From positions 62,001 to 126,000 of the forward strand of contig NZ_JAFCKH010000004.1 of NCBI RefSeq assembly GCF_018130505.1: DNA of 64,000 nucleotides, read 5' to 3'. Under the pieces are notes generated by a model that searched no databases, was not told where the DNA came from, and was given only the letters and a program-made list of their open reading frames with translations. Below are positions 25,666 to 33,520 of this stretch, piece by piece. Made by a program: the position numbers and the translations under genes. Position 1 is the stretch's first letter; each line of letters opens with the position of its first letter. This stretch comes from Bradyrhizobium tropiciagri. Lineage in GTDB: Bacteria; Pseudomonadota; Alphaproteobacteria; Rhizobiales; Xanthobacteraceae.

Positions 25666-25824
25666 CGGGACGGCCGGGCGCATTCCGCTTGACGGGGTTT
25701 GGGCCGGAATCAGGCGAGGGGTGGGGACCGGCGATGTCGGTGGCGGAAATTCGGCGCGGCCTGAACCTTTTTCAGGGCAGCAAGACCCATTCAGACGTGC
25801 GGCGGCCGTTGGCGCCCGTGTCCC

Positions 25825-25947
25825 TCAGAGCAAGATGAGGAAGGCGAGCGCGACCAGGGCGGCCACCACACCGGTTGCGATCAGGGCGTAGTCGGTCGCG
25901 ATATCGCGCTGCGGGTCCAACATCGACTGGTGCGTTTCTCGGGTCAT
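25825..25947 (-). CDS. 40-residue membrane microprotein (hypothetical)
   Basis: ATG 25947 to TGA 25825. A polar N-terminus MTRETHQSMLDPQRDIATDY is followed by one helix, ALIATGVVAALVALAFLILL, that ends the protein, a tail-anchored layout. The clean amphiphilic design and the reading frame over a single helix suggest a real gene, but the Shine-Dalgarno is poor and no function is known. It lies between dnaB and a divergent hypothetical gene. Confidence 0.45.
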   Translation of the reverse strand: MTRETHQSMLDPQRDIATDYALIATGVVAALVALAFLILL

Positions 25948-26080
25948 TGCGGACCACTACTGCAGACCGGAACGGAGCTCTGTGAAGCAGATCACATGCG
26001 CCGCAATTTCTTTGCGGCATGGTCGCGGGAACGATCGGATGGTTTCCGGATTGTCTCCGCTCAGGGAAGATACGGCGACG

Positions 26081-26302
26081 ATGGCACAACGGTTTCAGGC
26101 AACGCGAATTCCGGTCGGGCGGGCTGCCGCCCTCGACCCGCGCTGGCTGACGCGGCTGATCGATGCCATGGAAGAGGTGGCCCGCCCGGAGGTCCGCCAG
26201 GTTCCCTGCGATCCTCTGGCTGTTTCGGCGGCATATGCCCATCTTGCCGGTCCGGCCTTCACCTTCGACCATTACGGGTCGGCGTACAGCCTGCGCAACT
26301 AG
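26081..26302 (+). CDS. Hypothetical small protein (73 residues)
   Basis: ATG 26081 gives MAQRFQATRIPVGRAAALDPRWLTRLIDAMEEVARPEVRQVP and ends in FDHYGSAYSLRN. An in-frame ATG at 25982 would add 33 basic residues and is less convincing. There is no signal peptide or transmembrane helix, and the only Cys is CDPL. I recognise no family. It converges on cfa with 16 bases between stops. Confidence 0.5.
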   Translation: MAQRFQATRIPVGRAAALDPRWLTRLIDAMEEVARPEVRQVPCDPLAVSAAYAHLAGPAFTFDHYGSAYSLRN

Positions 26303-26318
26303 CACTCTTCAATTGGAT

Positions 26319-27566
26319 TTATTCGCCGGCGAGCTGGAGCCGCGGCTTGGCCGCGCCCGCTTCCTTGAGGCGCAGGCGGGCCTCCTCGTGGCCGATATAG
26401 TCGCGGGTGATCGGCACGATGCCCTGCCGCTTGGCGAGCTGGAGCTGGAAGTTCATCATGTTCTGCACCCGGAACGACATCTCCGAGGCTGCCAGATAAA
26501 ATTCCCACATCCGGGCGAAGGTCTCGTCATAGAGCCGGACCGCCTCCTCGCGCCGCGCCATGAAGCGGTCGCGCCATGCTTTCAGCGTCTCGGCATAGTG
26601 CAGCCGCAGTATCTCCATGTCGCAGACCAGCAATCCGGCCTTTTCGATCGCCGGCATGACCTCCGAGAGCGCCGGGATGTAGCCGCCGGGGAAGATGTAC
26701 TTCCGGATCCAGGGGCTGGTGACATCGGGACCGGTCGAGCGGCCGATCGAATGCAGCATCATGACGCCGTCCTCGCTGAGGAGCTGGGCGCAGCGCTTGA
26801 AGAAGGTCTCGTAGTAGGCGACGCCGACATGCTCGAACATGCCGACCGAGACGATGCGGTCGAACGGGCCGGGGATGTCGCGGTAGTCCTGCATCAGGAA
26901 GCGCGCCGACAGATTCCGCTCGGCGGCGCGGGCGTTGGAGATCTGGAGCTGCTCGGTCGACAGCGTGACGCCGGTGACGTCGGCGCCGCTCATCTCGGCG
27001 AGATAGAGGCCGAGGCCGCCCCAGCCGGAACCGATGTCGAGCACGCGGTGACCGGGCTTGATCAGCAACTTTGCGGCGAGGTGGCGCTTCTTGGCGAGCT
27101 GGGCATCGTCCAGCGAGGCGTCGGGCGCCTCGAAATAGGCGCAGCTATATTGCTTGTCCGCATCGAGGAAGAGCGAATAGAGGCGGCCGTCGAGGTCGTA
27201 ATGACGGGCGACGTTGTTCCTGGAGCGGCCTCGCACGTTGAGCTGTTGGGCACGCCGGCCGAGAAAGCGCAGCCATGCCTGCAATCTGGCAAAGTTCGGC
27301 AGCATCGCCGCCTGGCCCATCAGCACTGCCAGCACGTCGGCGATGGTGCCTTGCTCCACCACGAACGTGCCATCCATGAAGGCTTCGCCGAGATAGAGCT
27401 CAGGGTCGATGAGGATGCGGGCTTCGGCCGCCCTGGTCATGAACCGCGCGGCAACCGGTACGCCGGTGCCGTCACCGCAGGTGAATTTCGCTCCGCTCGC
27501 GGTCGTGAAGGTGATCGACCCGCGACGGATGAAGTGCCCCAGGAAATATCGCAACAATCGGTCCAT
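26319..27566 (-). CDS. cfa: Cyclopropane-fatty-acyl-phospholipid synthase
   Basis: 415 residues of the CFA/MMA synthase family, which methylenates cis double bonds of membrane phospholipid acyl chains using S-adenosylmethionine. The SAM motif VLDIGSGWGG is at 175-184, with YSCAYF (140-145), GVTLSTEQ and VSVGMFEHVG as further signatures. The N-terminal domain (MDRLLRYFLGHFIRRGSITF) is the usual lipid-binding half. A membrane adaptation role fits the nearby lipid genes, but the gene stands alone. The 258-base gap beyond its start shows no clear promoter. Confidence 0.94.
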   Translation of the reverse strand: MDRLLRYFLGHFIRRGSITFTTASGAKFTCGDGTGVPVAARFMTRAAEARILIDPELYLGEAFMDGTFVVEQGTIADVLAVLMGQAAMLPNFARLQAWLRFLGRRAQQLNVRGRSRNNVARHYDLDGRLYSLFLDADKQYSCAYFEAPDASLDDAQLAKKRHLAAKLLIKPGHRVLDIGSGWGGLGLYLAEMSGADVTGVTLSTEQLQISNARAAERNLSARFLMQDYRDIPGPFDRIVSVGMFEHVGVAYYETFFKRCAQLLSEDGVMMLHSIGRSTGPDVTSPWIRKYIFPGGYIPALSEVMPAIEKAGLLVCDMEILRLHYAETLKAWRDRFMARREEAVRLYDETFARMWEFYLAASEMSFRVQNMMNFQLQLAKRQGIVPITRDYIGHEEARLRLKEAGAAKPRLQLAGE

Positions 27567-27824
27567 CGAAACACCAACGGAACGGCAAGCTGCTCAACCC
27601 ACGATACCGGGCTGGGTGCTCCGATATCGACCCTTTGATGAAGATAAGCTTGAAATTGGAACGCGCTACTGCGTTGGCGTCAAAGCCGATATTCCGAAAT
27701 GTGACAATTCCGTGCATGCGTCATAGATGCGCTTCCATTCGAACGATAATCGGATAAAAGGTGACCGCCGCAGCCGGTCGACGCAGCGCTGGCGGCGCTT
27801 TTCCAAGATTTGGAGACCTGGGGA

Positions 27825-28778
27825 ATGATGAGCCGAGCCCTCAGTCTGGCGACGGTAACGCTTCTGATTGGCTGCCTGTCGGCAGGATCAGGACATGCAC
27901 AAAATCTCGAAGCCGGCAAAAGCCCCTCCCAGATCTTCGCAGGGACCTGCTCGGCCTGCCACAAGACCCCGCGCGGGCTCTTGAAGTCGGTTCCGGCCGG
28001 CTCACTGCCGGGCTTCCTGCGCCAGCACTACACCACGTCCAGCGACATGGCCGGGGTGCTCGCGTCCTATCTGGTTTCGAACGGGGCAGCCGACCCGCGC
28101 TATCAGGGCAAGGATCATCCGAGGGGCGCCAAGGGCGGCCGGGACGCCCGCCAGGAAGCCAACCAGCCGCCGGAGCAGCAGACCGAGCGTCCGGCGCGCC
28201 GGCAGCATCAGGGCGCGGCACCGCAGGAGGCGGTGAGACCGGACGCGGACGGCCTGCCACCGGGCGAAGCGCGTCCCGGCCACCGGTCCAAGCGCGCGGC
28301 GCGCCCGAGCGAGACGCCTGATGGCGCCACGCCGGCCGACGGCCAGCCGCAGGGCGCAAGCGAGGGCAAGCCCTCGCGCAAGAAGCTCGGCCGCCGCGGC
28401 AAGCCCGCCGACGAGCCGAAGTCCGACGAGGGCGCCCGGAGCGAGACGCCGAAGGACGAGCCCAGGAGCCAATCGGCCAAGACCGATTCCGCGCCCAAGA
28501 GTGAATCGAAGAGCGAGGACAAGGGCGACACCGAGAAGCCGGCGAAGCCCGCCGACCAATCCGACAGCGCCAAGGTCGATGCCCCGAAGGGCAACGCCGG
28601 CAGCGAGCGGTCCGACCCGGTAACACCGGCCCCTGCGGCCGCCGTGCCCGAGCCGTCTCCAAGTCCGGCCGCCGCCGCGTCCCCGACGCCTGCTCCTCCG
28701 GTCACCGCCACGGCACCGCTGCCGCCCGCGCCGACCGGCGCCCCTGCCGGTCCGCCCGTGGCTCCCGTTTCAAAGTAG
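27825..28778 (+). CDS. c-type cytochrome-like secreted protein with long disordered tail
   Basis: 317 residues from ATG 27825 (27828 is equally possible, as GGGGA lies just upstream). A signal peptide (cleaved near GHA-QNL) is followed by a single haem-attachment motif CSACH (Cys42, Cys45, His46) and a short domain ending DMAGVLASYLVS, like the final helix of small cytochromes c. The usual M-P axial-Met loop is not obvious. From residue about 95 on, some 220 residues are Lys/Glu/Pro/Ser/Ala-rich low complexity. It is probably a periplasmic electron carrier or haem-binding protein; the partner is unknown. Confidence 0.72.
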   Translation: MMSRALSLATVTLLIGCLSAGSGHAQNLEAGKSPSQIFAGTCSACHKTPRGLLKSVPAGSLPGFLRQHYTTSSDMAGVLASYLVSNGAADPRYQGKDHPRGAKGGRDARQEANQPPEQQTERPARRQHQGAAPQEAVRPDADGLPPGEARPGHRSKRAARPSETPDGATPADGQPQGASEGKPSRKKLGRRGKPADEPKSDEGARSETPKDEPRSQSAKTDSAPKSESKSEDKGDTEKPAKPADQSDSAKVDAPKGNAGSERSDPVTPAPAAAVPEPSPSPAAAASPTPAPPVTATAPLPPAPTGAPAGPPVAPVSK

Positions 28779-28825
28779 TTCGCCGATGCCGCGCCGGCCG
28801 AGCCGGCGTCGACGTTTGACCGCCA

Positions 28826-28842
28826 CTAGAGTAATACTCTAG
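28826..28842. promoter_or_regulatory. Palindromic operator for the TetR-thioesterase pair
   Basis: CTAGAGTA-A-TACTCTAG is a perfect 8-1-8 palindrome 27 bases before the TetR GTG start. It sits between and over candidate promoter hexamers TTGACC (28816-28821) and TAGAGT (28840-28845, spacing 18). That is the usual position for autorepression by a TetR-family protein. Confidence 0.75.
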
Positions 28843-28868
28843 AGTGGTGATCCAGGGAGGAAGCCCCG

Positions 28869-29468
28869 GTGACCACGGCGCGCGAGGATCTGCTGACGGC
28901 GGGATTGGCGGTATTCGACCGCGACGGCTTCGACGGTGCAACGGTGGCCGCGATCCGGACCCGGGCGCGGGCCTCCAACGGCAGTTTCTTCCACTTCTTC
29001 GCTTCCAAGAAGGAGCTCGCCGGGACCCTGTTCCTGGAGATCCTGCAGAGCTACCACGCCGCAATGATCTGCTCCGTGGATGAAGCTTGCGGCGCGCAGG
29101 AGGGCGTGGCGCGGCTGATCCATGCCCATCTCGACTGGGTCGTGGGCAACCGCCGCGAGGCGCGCTTCCTGTTCGAGATTTCGCGCAGCGAGTGGGTCGA
29201 GGAGGTGCGCGGCGCGCAGCGCGCCGAGAACTCGCGGCTCGCCGAAGGCATCGAGCGCTGGCGCGCGCCGCGGCTTGCAAGCGGCGAGCTGCTGCCGATG
29301 AGTGCGGCCGTGTTCCTGAGCCAGATCATCGGGCCGGCGCAGATCTTCTGCCGCGCCTATCTGTCGGGCCGCAACCGCGACGATCCGCGCGAGCAGGCCG
29401 AAGCGCTGATCGCCTGCGCGGTCCGCGCGGTGGTGGCGCCCGGCGCGCAACAAGGAGAAGCATCATGA
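28869..29468 (+). CDS. TetR-family transcriptional regulator
   Basis: 199 residues. The N-terminal helix-turn-helix spans about 5-50: LLTAGLAVFDRDGFDGATVAAI, then SNGSFFHFFASKKELAGTLF, the classical TetR recognition region. The C-terminal ligand domain is helical. GTG start with Shine-Dalgarno GGGAGG eight bases upstream. It overlaps the thioesterase gene by four bases (ATGA), so the pair is one operon, probably repressed through the 17-bp palindrome at 28826-28842. The ligand may be an acyl-CoA or aromatic-CoA, but that is inference from the partner. Confidence 0.93.
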   Translation: MTTAREDLLTAGLAVFDRDGFDGATVAAIRTRARASNGSFFHFFASKKELAGTLFLEILQSYHAAMICSVDEACGAQEGVARLIHAHLDWVVGNRREARFLFEISRSEWVEEVRGAQRAENSRLAEGIERWRAPRLASGELLPMSAAVFLSQIIGPAQIFCRAYLSGRNRDDPREQAEALIACAVRAVVAPGAQQGEAS

Positions 29469-29926
29469 GCGAGAGCGATCCGGACTTTGCCCCGATCGAA
29501 ACGCGGATCCGCGAGGGTGTCGGCCGTCAGGGATTCATGGGCCATGTCGGAGCCGAACTGGCGGAGCTGTCGCGCGGCGCCTGCACGCTGGCCGTCGACC
29601 GGCGGCCCGAGCTGCTGCAGCAGAACGGCCTGTTCCACGGCGGGGTGACGGCGTTCCTCGTCGACAACGCCACGACGATCGCGGCTGCGGCGTCGCGCGG
29701 CCAGCCGGCGCTGACGGCGGAGTACAAGCTGAACCTGCTGTCGCCGGCGTCGGGCGATCGCCTGATCTGCCGCGCGCGGGTGATCAAGCCGGGACGGCAG
29801 GTCGCGGTGGTGGCGGCCGACGTGTTCTGCGTGATCGACGGCGAGGAGAAGCACACGGCAACCGCGCTGGCCTCGATCGCGATGCTCGACGAGGTGAAGG
29901 CGGCACGAATCCAAAGCCCGGCCTGA
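29465..29926 (+). CDS. PaaI-family hotdog-fold thioesterase
   Basis: 153 residues. The segment NGLFHGGVTAFLVDNATTIAAAAS is the catalytic hotdog signature, with the HGG turn and the Asp in LVDN. TAEYKLNLLSPASGDRLICRARVIKPGRQVAVVAADVF is the typical second half. Such enzymes hydrolyse acyl- or aryl-CoA thioesters in the cytoplasm. The start ATG 29465 overlaps the TetR stop, so the two are translationally coupled. The TGA stop lies in the loop of the terminator hairpin 29914-29939. Confidence 0.9.
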   Translation: MSESDPDFAPIETRIREGVGRQGFMGHVGAELAELSRGACTLAVDRRPELLQQNGLFHGGVTAFLVDNATTIAAAASRGQPALTAEYKLNLLSPASGDRLICRARVIKPGRQVAVVAADVFCVIDGEEKHTATALASIAMLDEVKAARIQSPA

Positions 29927-29939
29927 TCGGGCCGGGCTT
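29914..29939. terminator. Bidirectional terminator between thioesterase and rplI
   Basis: Perfect 10-bp stem AAGCCCGGCC/GGCCGGGCTT with a 6-base loop, between two convergent genes. The thioesterase stop codon lies within it. T-runs are short on both sides. Confidence 0.75.
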
Positions 29940-29971
29940 CAGTCGATTGGGTGGTGAAAACCGCGAAGCGC

Positions 29972-30574
29972 TTACTGCTCTTCGGTCGCGGCCGGCGCCG
30001 GCTCCGCGTCGTCCTGCTGGGCTTCCGGATCGAAGAACTCGCCGGCGGCGGCGAGCGCCTCGGCGGCGGCGTCCTGGTCTTCCTGGCGGGTCGAGATGTC
30101 TTCGCCGCGCTTGATGCGCTCGGCCTCGTCGGCGGAGCGGGCGACCGTCACGGTGACGCTGGCTTCGACCTCAGGGTGCACGGCGATCGTGACCTTCTGC
30201 TGGCCGATCACCTTGATCGGCGAGTCCAGCCAGACCTGCGGGCGGGCCACGTTGACGCCGTCAGCCGCGAGCGCCGCGACGATGTCGCGCACCGAGACCG
30301 AGCCGAACAGCTGGCCGGATTCGGAGGCCTGGCGGATGATGATGATGTCGCGGCCGTCGATCTTCTCGGCGACCTTGGCGGCTTCGCCCTTGGCCTGGAT
30401 GTTGTTGGCCTCGAGCTCGGCTTTCATGCCGTCATACTTGGCGCGGTTGGCTTCGGTGGCGCGCAGCGCCTTGCCGCGCTTCAGCAAGAAGTTGCGGGCA
30501 AATCCGTCACGCACGCGCACGACTTCGCCCATCTGGCCAAGCTTGGCGACGCGCTCCAGCAGAATGACTTCCAT
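29972..30574 (-). CDS. rplI: 50S ribosomal protein L9
   Basis: 200 residues, with the alphaproteobacterial extension over the 149 of E. coli. [37 protein letters not shown] is the conserved 23S-binding N-domain. A long helix connects to the C-domain ([25 protein letters not shown]). About 30 acidic Ala/Glu residues follow at the end. It is last in the operon rpsF-rpsR-DUF2232-rplI. Confidence 0.97.
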   Translation of the reverse strand: MEVILLERVAKLGQMGEVVRVRDGFARNFLLKRGKALRATEANRAKYDGMKAELEANNIQAKGEAAKVAEKIDGRDIIIIRQASESGQLFGSVSVRDIVAALAADGVNVARPQVWLDSPIKVIGQQKVTIAVHPEVEASVTVTVARSADEAERIKRGEDISTRQEDQDAAAEALAAAGEFFDPEAQQDDAEPAPAATEEQ

Positions 30575-30627
30575 TTCGGTTCTCCTTTAGATGCTAAGTA
30601 TTGGACTTGAAGAGGTTTGATCTGAGG

Positions 30628-31599
30628 TCAGGACGCAGGCAGCGGCGGCGGCCTGCCGCGGGTGAAGCGCTGCCGCAATCCGAACACGGCGTCGGCGAGG
30701 CCGAGCGCGACCATCGCGACGATCGGCCAGCCGAATATGACGACGACGGTGTAGGTGCCGACGAGCCAGAAGCCGCGGCTCGGCAGCGCCAGCGTCAGCG
30801 TATGCAGCACAGCGAAGCCGACCAGCGCATAGGCGATGATCAGCGCCGTCGTGGCGATCTGCGCCAGCATGGCAACGATGCCGCCGACGAAGCTGAGGCC
30901 GATCGCCACCAGCAGCGCGACCAGCGTCATCGGCGGCAGCTCGGTGGAGCGGAGCTCCGGCCAGGGCCGGTTCAACCGTCCCGAGGTCTGCGTGACCTTG
31001 CCCGCGAGCCACAGGTTGATCGTCAGCGTGACCATCGCGATGATGGTCGCGGCGATCGGCGCAACGATAACCACGACGTCGACGAAGCGTTCGATCTCGC
31101 CGGACTGCGCACTGGTGGCACTGAAGACCCGCAGCAGGCCGCGCCGCAGCGCTGACGTGATGGTGTCGGCGTCGGTGCCGAGGGTCAGCAGCGCGCCCAT
31201 CGTCGTGATGATCGCGAACGCCGCGATCCAGACCAGGATACGGCCCACCGGATACCATTCGAGCTGCGGTGCCGCCGGTTCAGCGCCGTCGTGTTCAGCG
31301 GCCGAGCCCTCGATCGGACGTCCGAGCAGCGCGAGATGGCCGAGCCACCAGGCGGGCAGCGCGACCATGATGGCAAAGGCGATGGAGTAGGGCAGTCCGA
31401 AGATCGCGCCGAGGCTCGCGGCCGCAGCGATGCCGCCGATCGCCGCCGCAAGCGGTCCCCAGCCCAGCGCCGTCACCGTCAGCGGCAGCGGCGCGAGATA
31501 GAACAGCAACAGCGAGATGAGCGCGCCCGAGATGATCGAGGCGAACATCAGCGCCGACGCTGCGCCGGCCGCAATGGCAATGATGAGTAACGCGATCAT
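30628..31599 (-). CDS. DUF2232 (YybS-like) integral membrane protein
   Basis: 323 residues with about eight hydrophobic helices. IALLIIAIAAGAASALMFAS, YLAPLPLTVTALGWGPLAAAIGGIAAA and FGLPYSIAFAIMVALPAWWLG match the DUF2232 family, which sits between rpsR and rplI in many alphaproteobacteria. The function is unknown. Its fixed place among ribosomal-protein genes suggests a translation-coupled envelope role, which is inference only. There are 127 bases between its start and the rpsR stop. Confidence 0.85.
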   Translation of the reverse strand: MIALLIIAIAAGAASALMFASIISGALISLLLFYLAPLPLTVTALGWGPLAAAIGGIAAAASLGAIFGLPYSIAFAIMVALPAWWLGHLALLGRPIEGSAAEHDGAEPAAPQLEWYPVGRILVWIAAFAIITTMGALLTLGTDADTITSALRRGLLRVFSATSAQSGEIERFVDVVVIVAPIAATIIAMVTLTINLWLAGKVTQTSGRLNRPWPELRSTELPPMTLVALLVAIGLSFVGGIVAMLAQIATTALIIAYALVGFAVLHTLTLALPSRGFWLVGTYTVVVIFGWPIVAMVALGLADAVFGLRQRFTRGRPPPLPAS

Positions 31600-31726
31600 C
31601 AGCTGTCCCGCCCCCTTTGAGCGGTTAGGGGTCCTGCTTCGAGAACCCCAACCATCGGCGACCGGAACGACCCGGAAGCCTTATGAGAATGAGCGGCCGG
31701 CGACGCGCGCCGCCGGCCGGCAGTGT

Positions 31727-31966
31727 TTAGCGGATAACGTAGGGCAAGAGGCCGAGGAACCGCGCGCGCTTGATGGCGCGGGCGAGTTCACGCTGCTTCT
31801 TGGCGGAAACGGCCGTGATGCGGCTCGGCACGATCTTGCCGCGCTCGGAGACGTAACGCATCAGCAGCTTGGAATCCTTGTAGTCGATCTTCGGCGCATT
31901 CGCGCCCGTGAACGGGCAGGACTTGCGACGACGGAAAAACGGACGGCGGGCACCAGCGTCAGCCAT
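31727..31966 (-). CDS. rpsR: 30S ribosomal protein S18
   Basis: 79 residues, the usual length. [68 protein letters not shown] is the full S18 signature. The CPF-type N-terminal Cys may be a zinc-like remnant. It is six bases after rpsF. S18 binds S6 as a heterodimer in the 30S platform. Confidence 0.98.
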   Translation of the reverse strand: MADAGARRPFFRRRKSCPFTGANAPKIDYKDSKLLMRYVSERGKIVPSRITAVSAKKQRELARAIKRARFLGLLPYVIR

Positions 31967-31972
31967 GATTCA

Positions 31973-32440
31973 TTACTCCTCGGTCGCAGCTTCTTCGTCG
32001 CGCGGACGGCGCGGACCACGGTCGCCGCGGAAGCCGCCGCCCTCGCGGTCACCACGGAAGCCGCCCTCGCGGTCGCCGCGGAAACCACCGCCGCGATCAT
32101 CGCGCTCGCGATCACGATCGGCCTTGCGCATCATCGCCGACGGGCCTTCCTCGTGCTCTTCGACGCGCACGGTGAGATAGCGGATGACGTCTTCGTTGAT
32201 CCGCTCCTGGCGCTCGATCTCGGTGACGACAGCCGACGGAGCGTCGATGTTCATCAGCACGAAATGCGCCTTGCGGTTCTTGTTCATGCGGTAGGTGAGG
32301 GAGCGCACGCCCCAGCTCTCGGTCTTGGTGACCTTGCCGCCGCCCTGTTCGACGATACCCGTCATCTGGGTCGTCAGTTCTTCCACCTGCTGGGTGCTCG
32401 CGTCCTGACGCGCGAGAAAAACATGCTCGTAAAGAGGCAT
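31973..32440 (-). CDS. rpsF: 30S ribosomal protein S6 with Arg/Gly-rich tail
   Basis: 155 residues from ATG 32440 (an upstream frame extension is not credible). [23 protein letters not shown] and [25 protein letters not shown] define S6. After residue about 105 the tail carries three GFRGDRE-type repeats (Gly-Phe-Arg-Gly-Asp-Arg-Glu) and ends DEEAATEE. E. coli S6 is glutamylated on its C-terminal Glu; whether that happens here is unknown. First gene of the operon. Confidence 0.97.
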   Translation of the reverse strand: MPLYEHVFLARQDASTQQVEELTTQMTGIVEQGGGKVTKTESWGVRSLTYRMNKNRKAHFVLMNIDAPSAVVTEIERQERINEDVIRYLTVRVEEHEEGPSAMMRKADRDRERDDRGGGFRGDREGGFRGDREGGGFRGDRGPRRPRDEEAATEE

Positions 32441-32788
32441 GGATGTCCTTTCTAGTGTTGGCGCGGTTTCCGGCGACAAGCCCTTCGAGACCTTCGGAAA
32501 GGACTCGAGCTGCTCAGAAGGCGGGAGCACGGGACGACGGGCCGACTGGCCCTGCCACATCAAAATCAACGGGTGAATTTGCTGAGACCGTCCGTTCAGC
32601 TCCCGGCCGGAGCCCACGAATGGCGCGGGTTATACGGATTTTGGCCGCGAAAGCAAGCGTCCCGGGCATCCTCAGGGCTACATTGGCCGGAGTGGGACGC
32701 CTTCCGGCCAAGCCTTGACGCCAATTATAGCACGAATCCCGTTGATTTCTTTGTTTGTATATCATACAAATAACGACGGAGGACGATC
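32441..32788. other. Intergenic region between rpsF and the TetR/desaturase operon
   Basis: 348 bases with two divergent starts. The minus-strand leader of rpsF takes about the first 150 bases and should hold its promoter. I could not confirm an S6:S18 autoregulatory element. The right end holds the palindromic operator 32754-32770 with a candidate promoter. No convincing small gene is seen. Confidence 0.5.
32754..32770. promoter_or_regulatory. Palindromic operator for the TetR-desaturase operon
   Basis: TTTGTAT-ATC-ATACAAA is a perfect 7-3-7 palindrome 18 bases before the TetR start. It covers the spacer and the -10 (TACAAA, 32765-32770) of a candidate promoter whose -35 is TTGATT (32742-32747, spacing 17). 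This arrangement predicts autorepression. Confidence 0.75.
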
Positions 32789-33520
32789 ATGGGTTCCGAG
32801 ACCGCAACCGGCATGTCTGCGCCCGATCCGAAGCACGCCGTCCGCGCCACCCGGTCGGCGGGGCGCAAGATGCGCTCCTTGCTGCTCGACGCCGCCAGCG
32901 CCCTGTTCAAGGAGCGCGGGCTTTCCGGCACCTCGATCTCCGACATCGCGGCGGCAGCCGACGCCTTCCCGAGCCAGATCACCTATTATTTCCGCACCAA
33001 GGAAGCGCTGTTCGTCGAGGCCGCCTGCCGCGACATGCTGTATCTCGCGCGCGCGACCGAGCAGGCCGCGCTCAAGGCCCACACGCCGCGGGATTACACC
33101 CATGCGCTCGCCGTGACCGTGACCGCGACGGATACGGTCGCGTTCTTCGCCGAAGCGCTGACGCTGACGCGGCGGCGGCAGGATCTCGCGCCGCTGGTCG
33201 AGCGCACCATCGAGCGGCTGCACAGCGAAGGTGCGCGCGCTTATGCCGGCCAGGTCGAGCGCCACGGTTGGCGCTCGCTGCGCGCGCCGGAAGAGAGCTC
33301 GCGGCGGTTCTGGGCTATCGCGATCGGCGTCATCGTCGAAGGCTATGCGATGGGCCGCGCCGCCGAGGAGATGTGCGGCGAGTTGCTGCGCGCGCTCGGC
33401 GAGCAGGCGACCGCAACAGCGGCGCCGGCGAACGCAACGTCTGCAAATGACGCAACGCGCCTTCGCCTGGTCGGCGACCGCGACACCTCATCCTCCACCG
33501 ACGGGGAGACCAGCTCATGA
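32789..33520 (+). CDS. TetR-family regulator adjacent to fatty-acid desaturase
   Basis: 243 residues; Shine-Dalgarno GGAGGA six bases before the ATG. The HTH region (MRSLLLDAASALFKERGLSGTSISDIAAAADAFPSQITYYFRTKEALF) is at about 28-76. The C-terminus carries a 40-residue low-complexity Ala/Thr/Ser tail. It overlaps the desaturase start by four bases (ATGA). The organisation resembles TetR-type regulators such as DesT that sense acyl-CoA saturation and control a desaturase, but the ligand here is inferred. Confidence 0.92.
   Translation: MGSETATGMSAPDPKHAVRATRSAGRKMRSLLLDAASALFKERGLSGTSISDIAAAADAFPSQITYYFRTKEALFVEAACRDMLYLARATEQAALKAHTPRDYTHALAVTVTATDTVAFFAEALTLTRRRQDLAPLVERTIERLHSEGARAYAGQVERHGWRSLRAPEESSRRFWAIAIGVIVEGYAMGRAAEEMCGELLRALGEQATATAAPANATSANDATRLRLVGDRDTSSSTDGETSS

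Noticed and set aside
21738-25838. A 1366-codon open frame on the plus strand across xthA, alr and dnaB
   Set aside because: It is antisense to three well-supported genes. Its composition is the Arg/Asp/Gly/Leu/Ala pattern that GC-rich DNA gives in the opposite frame, and it has no domain resemblance.
32441-32600. S6:S18 autoregulatory RNA in the rpsF leader
   Set aside because: I could not find a convincing conserved loop and stem by eye. A covariance-model search would decide.
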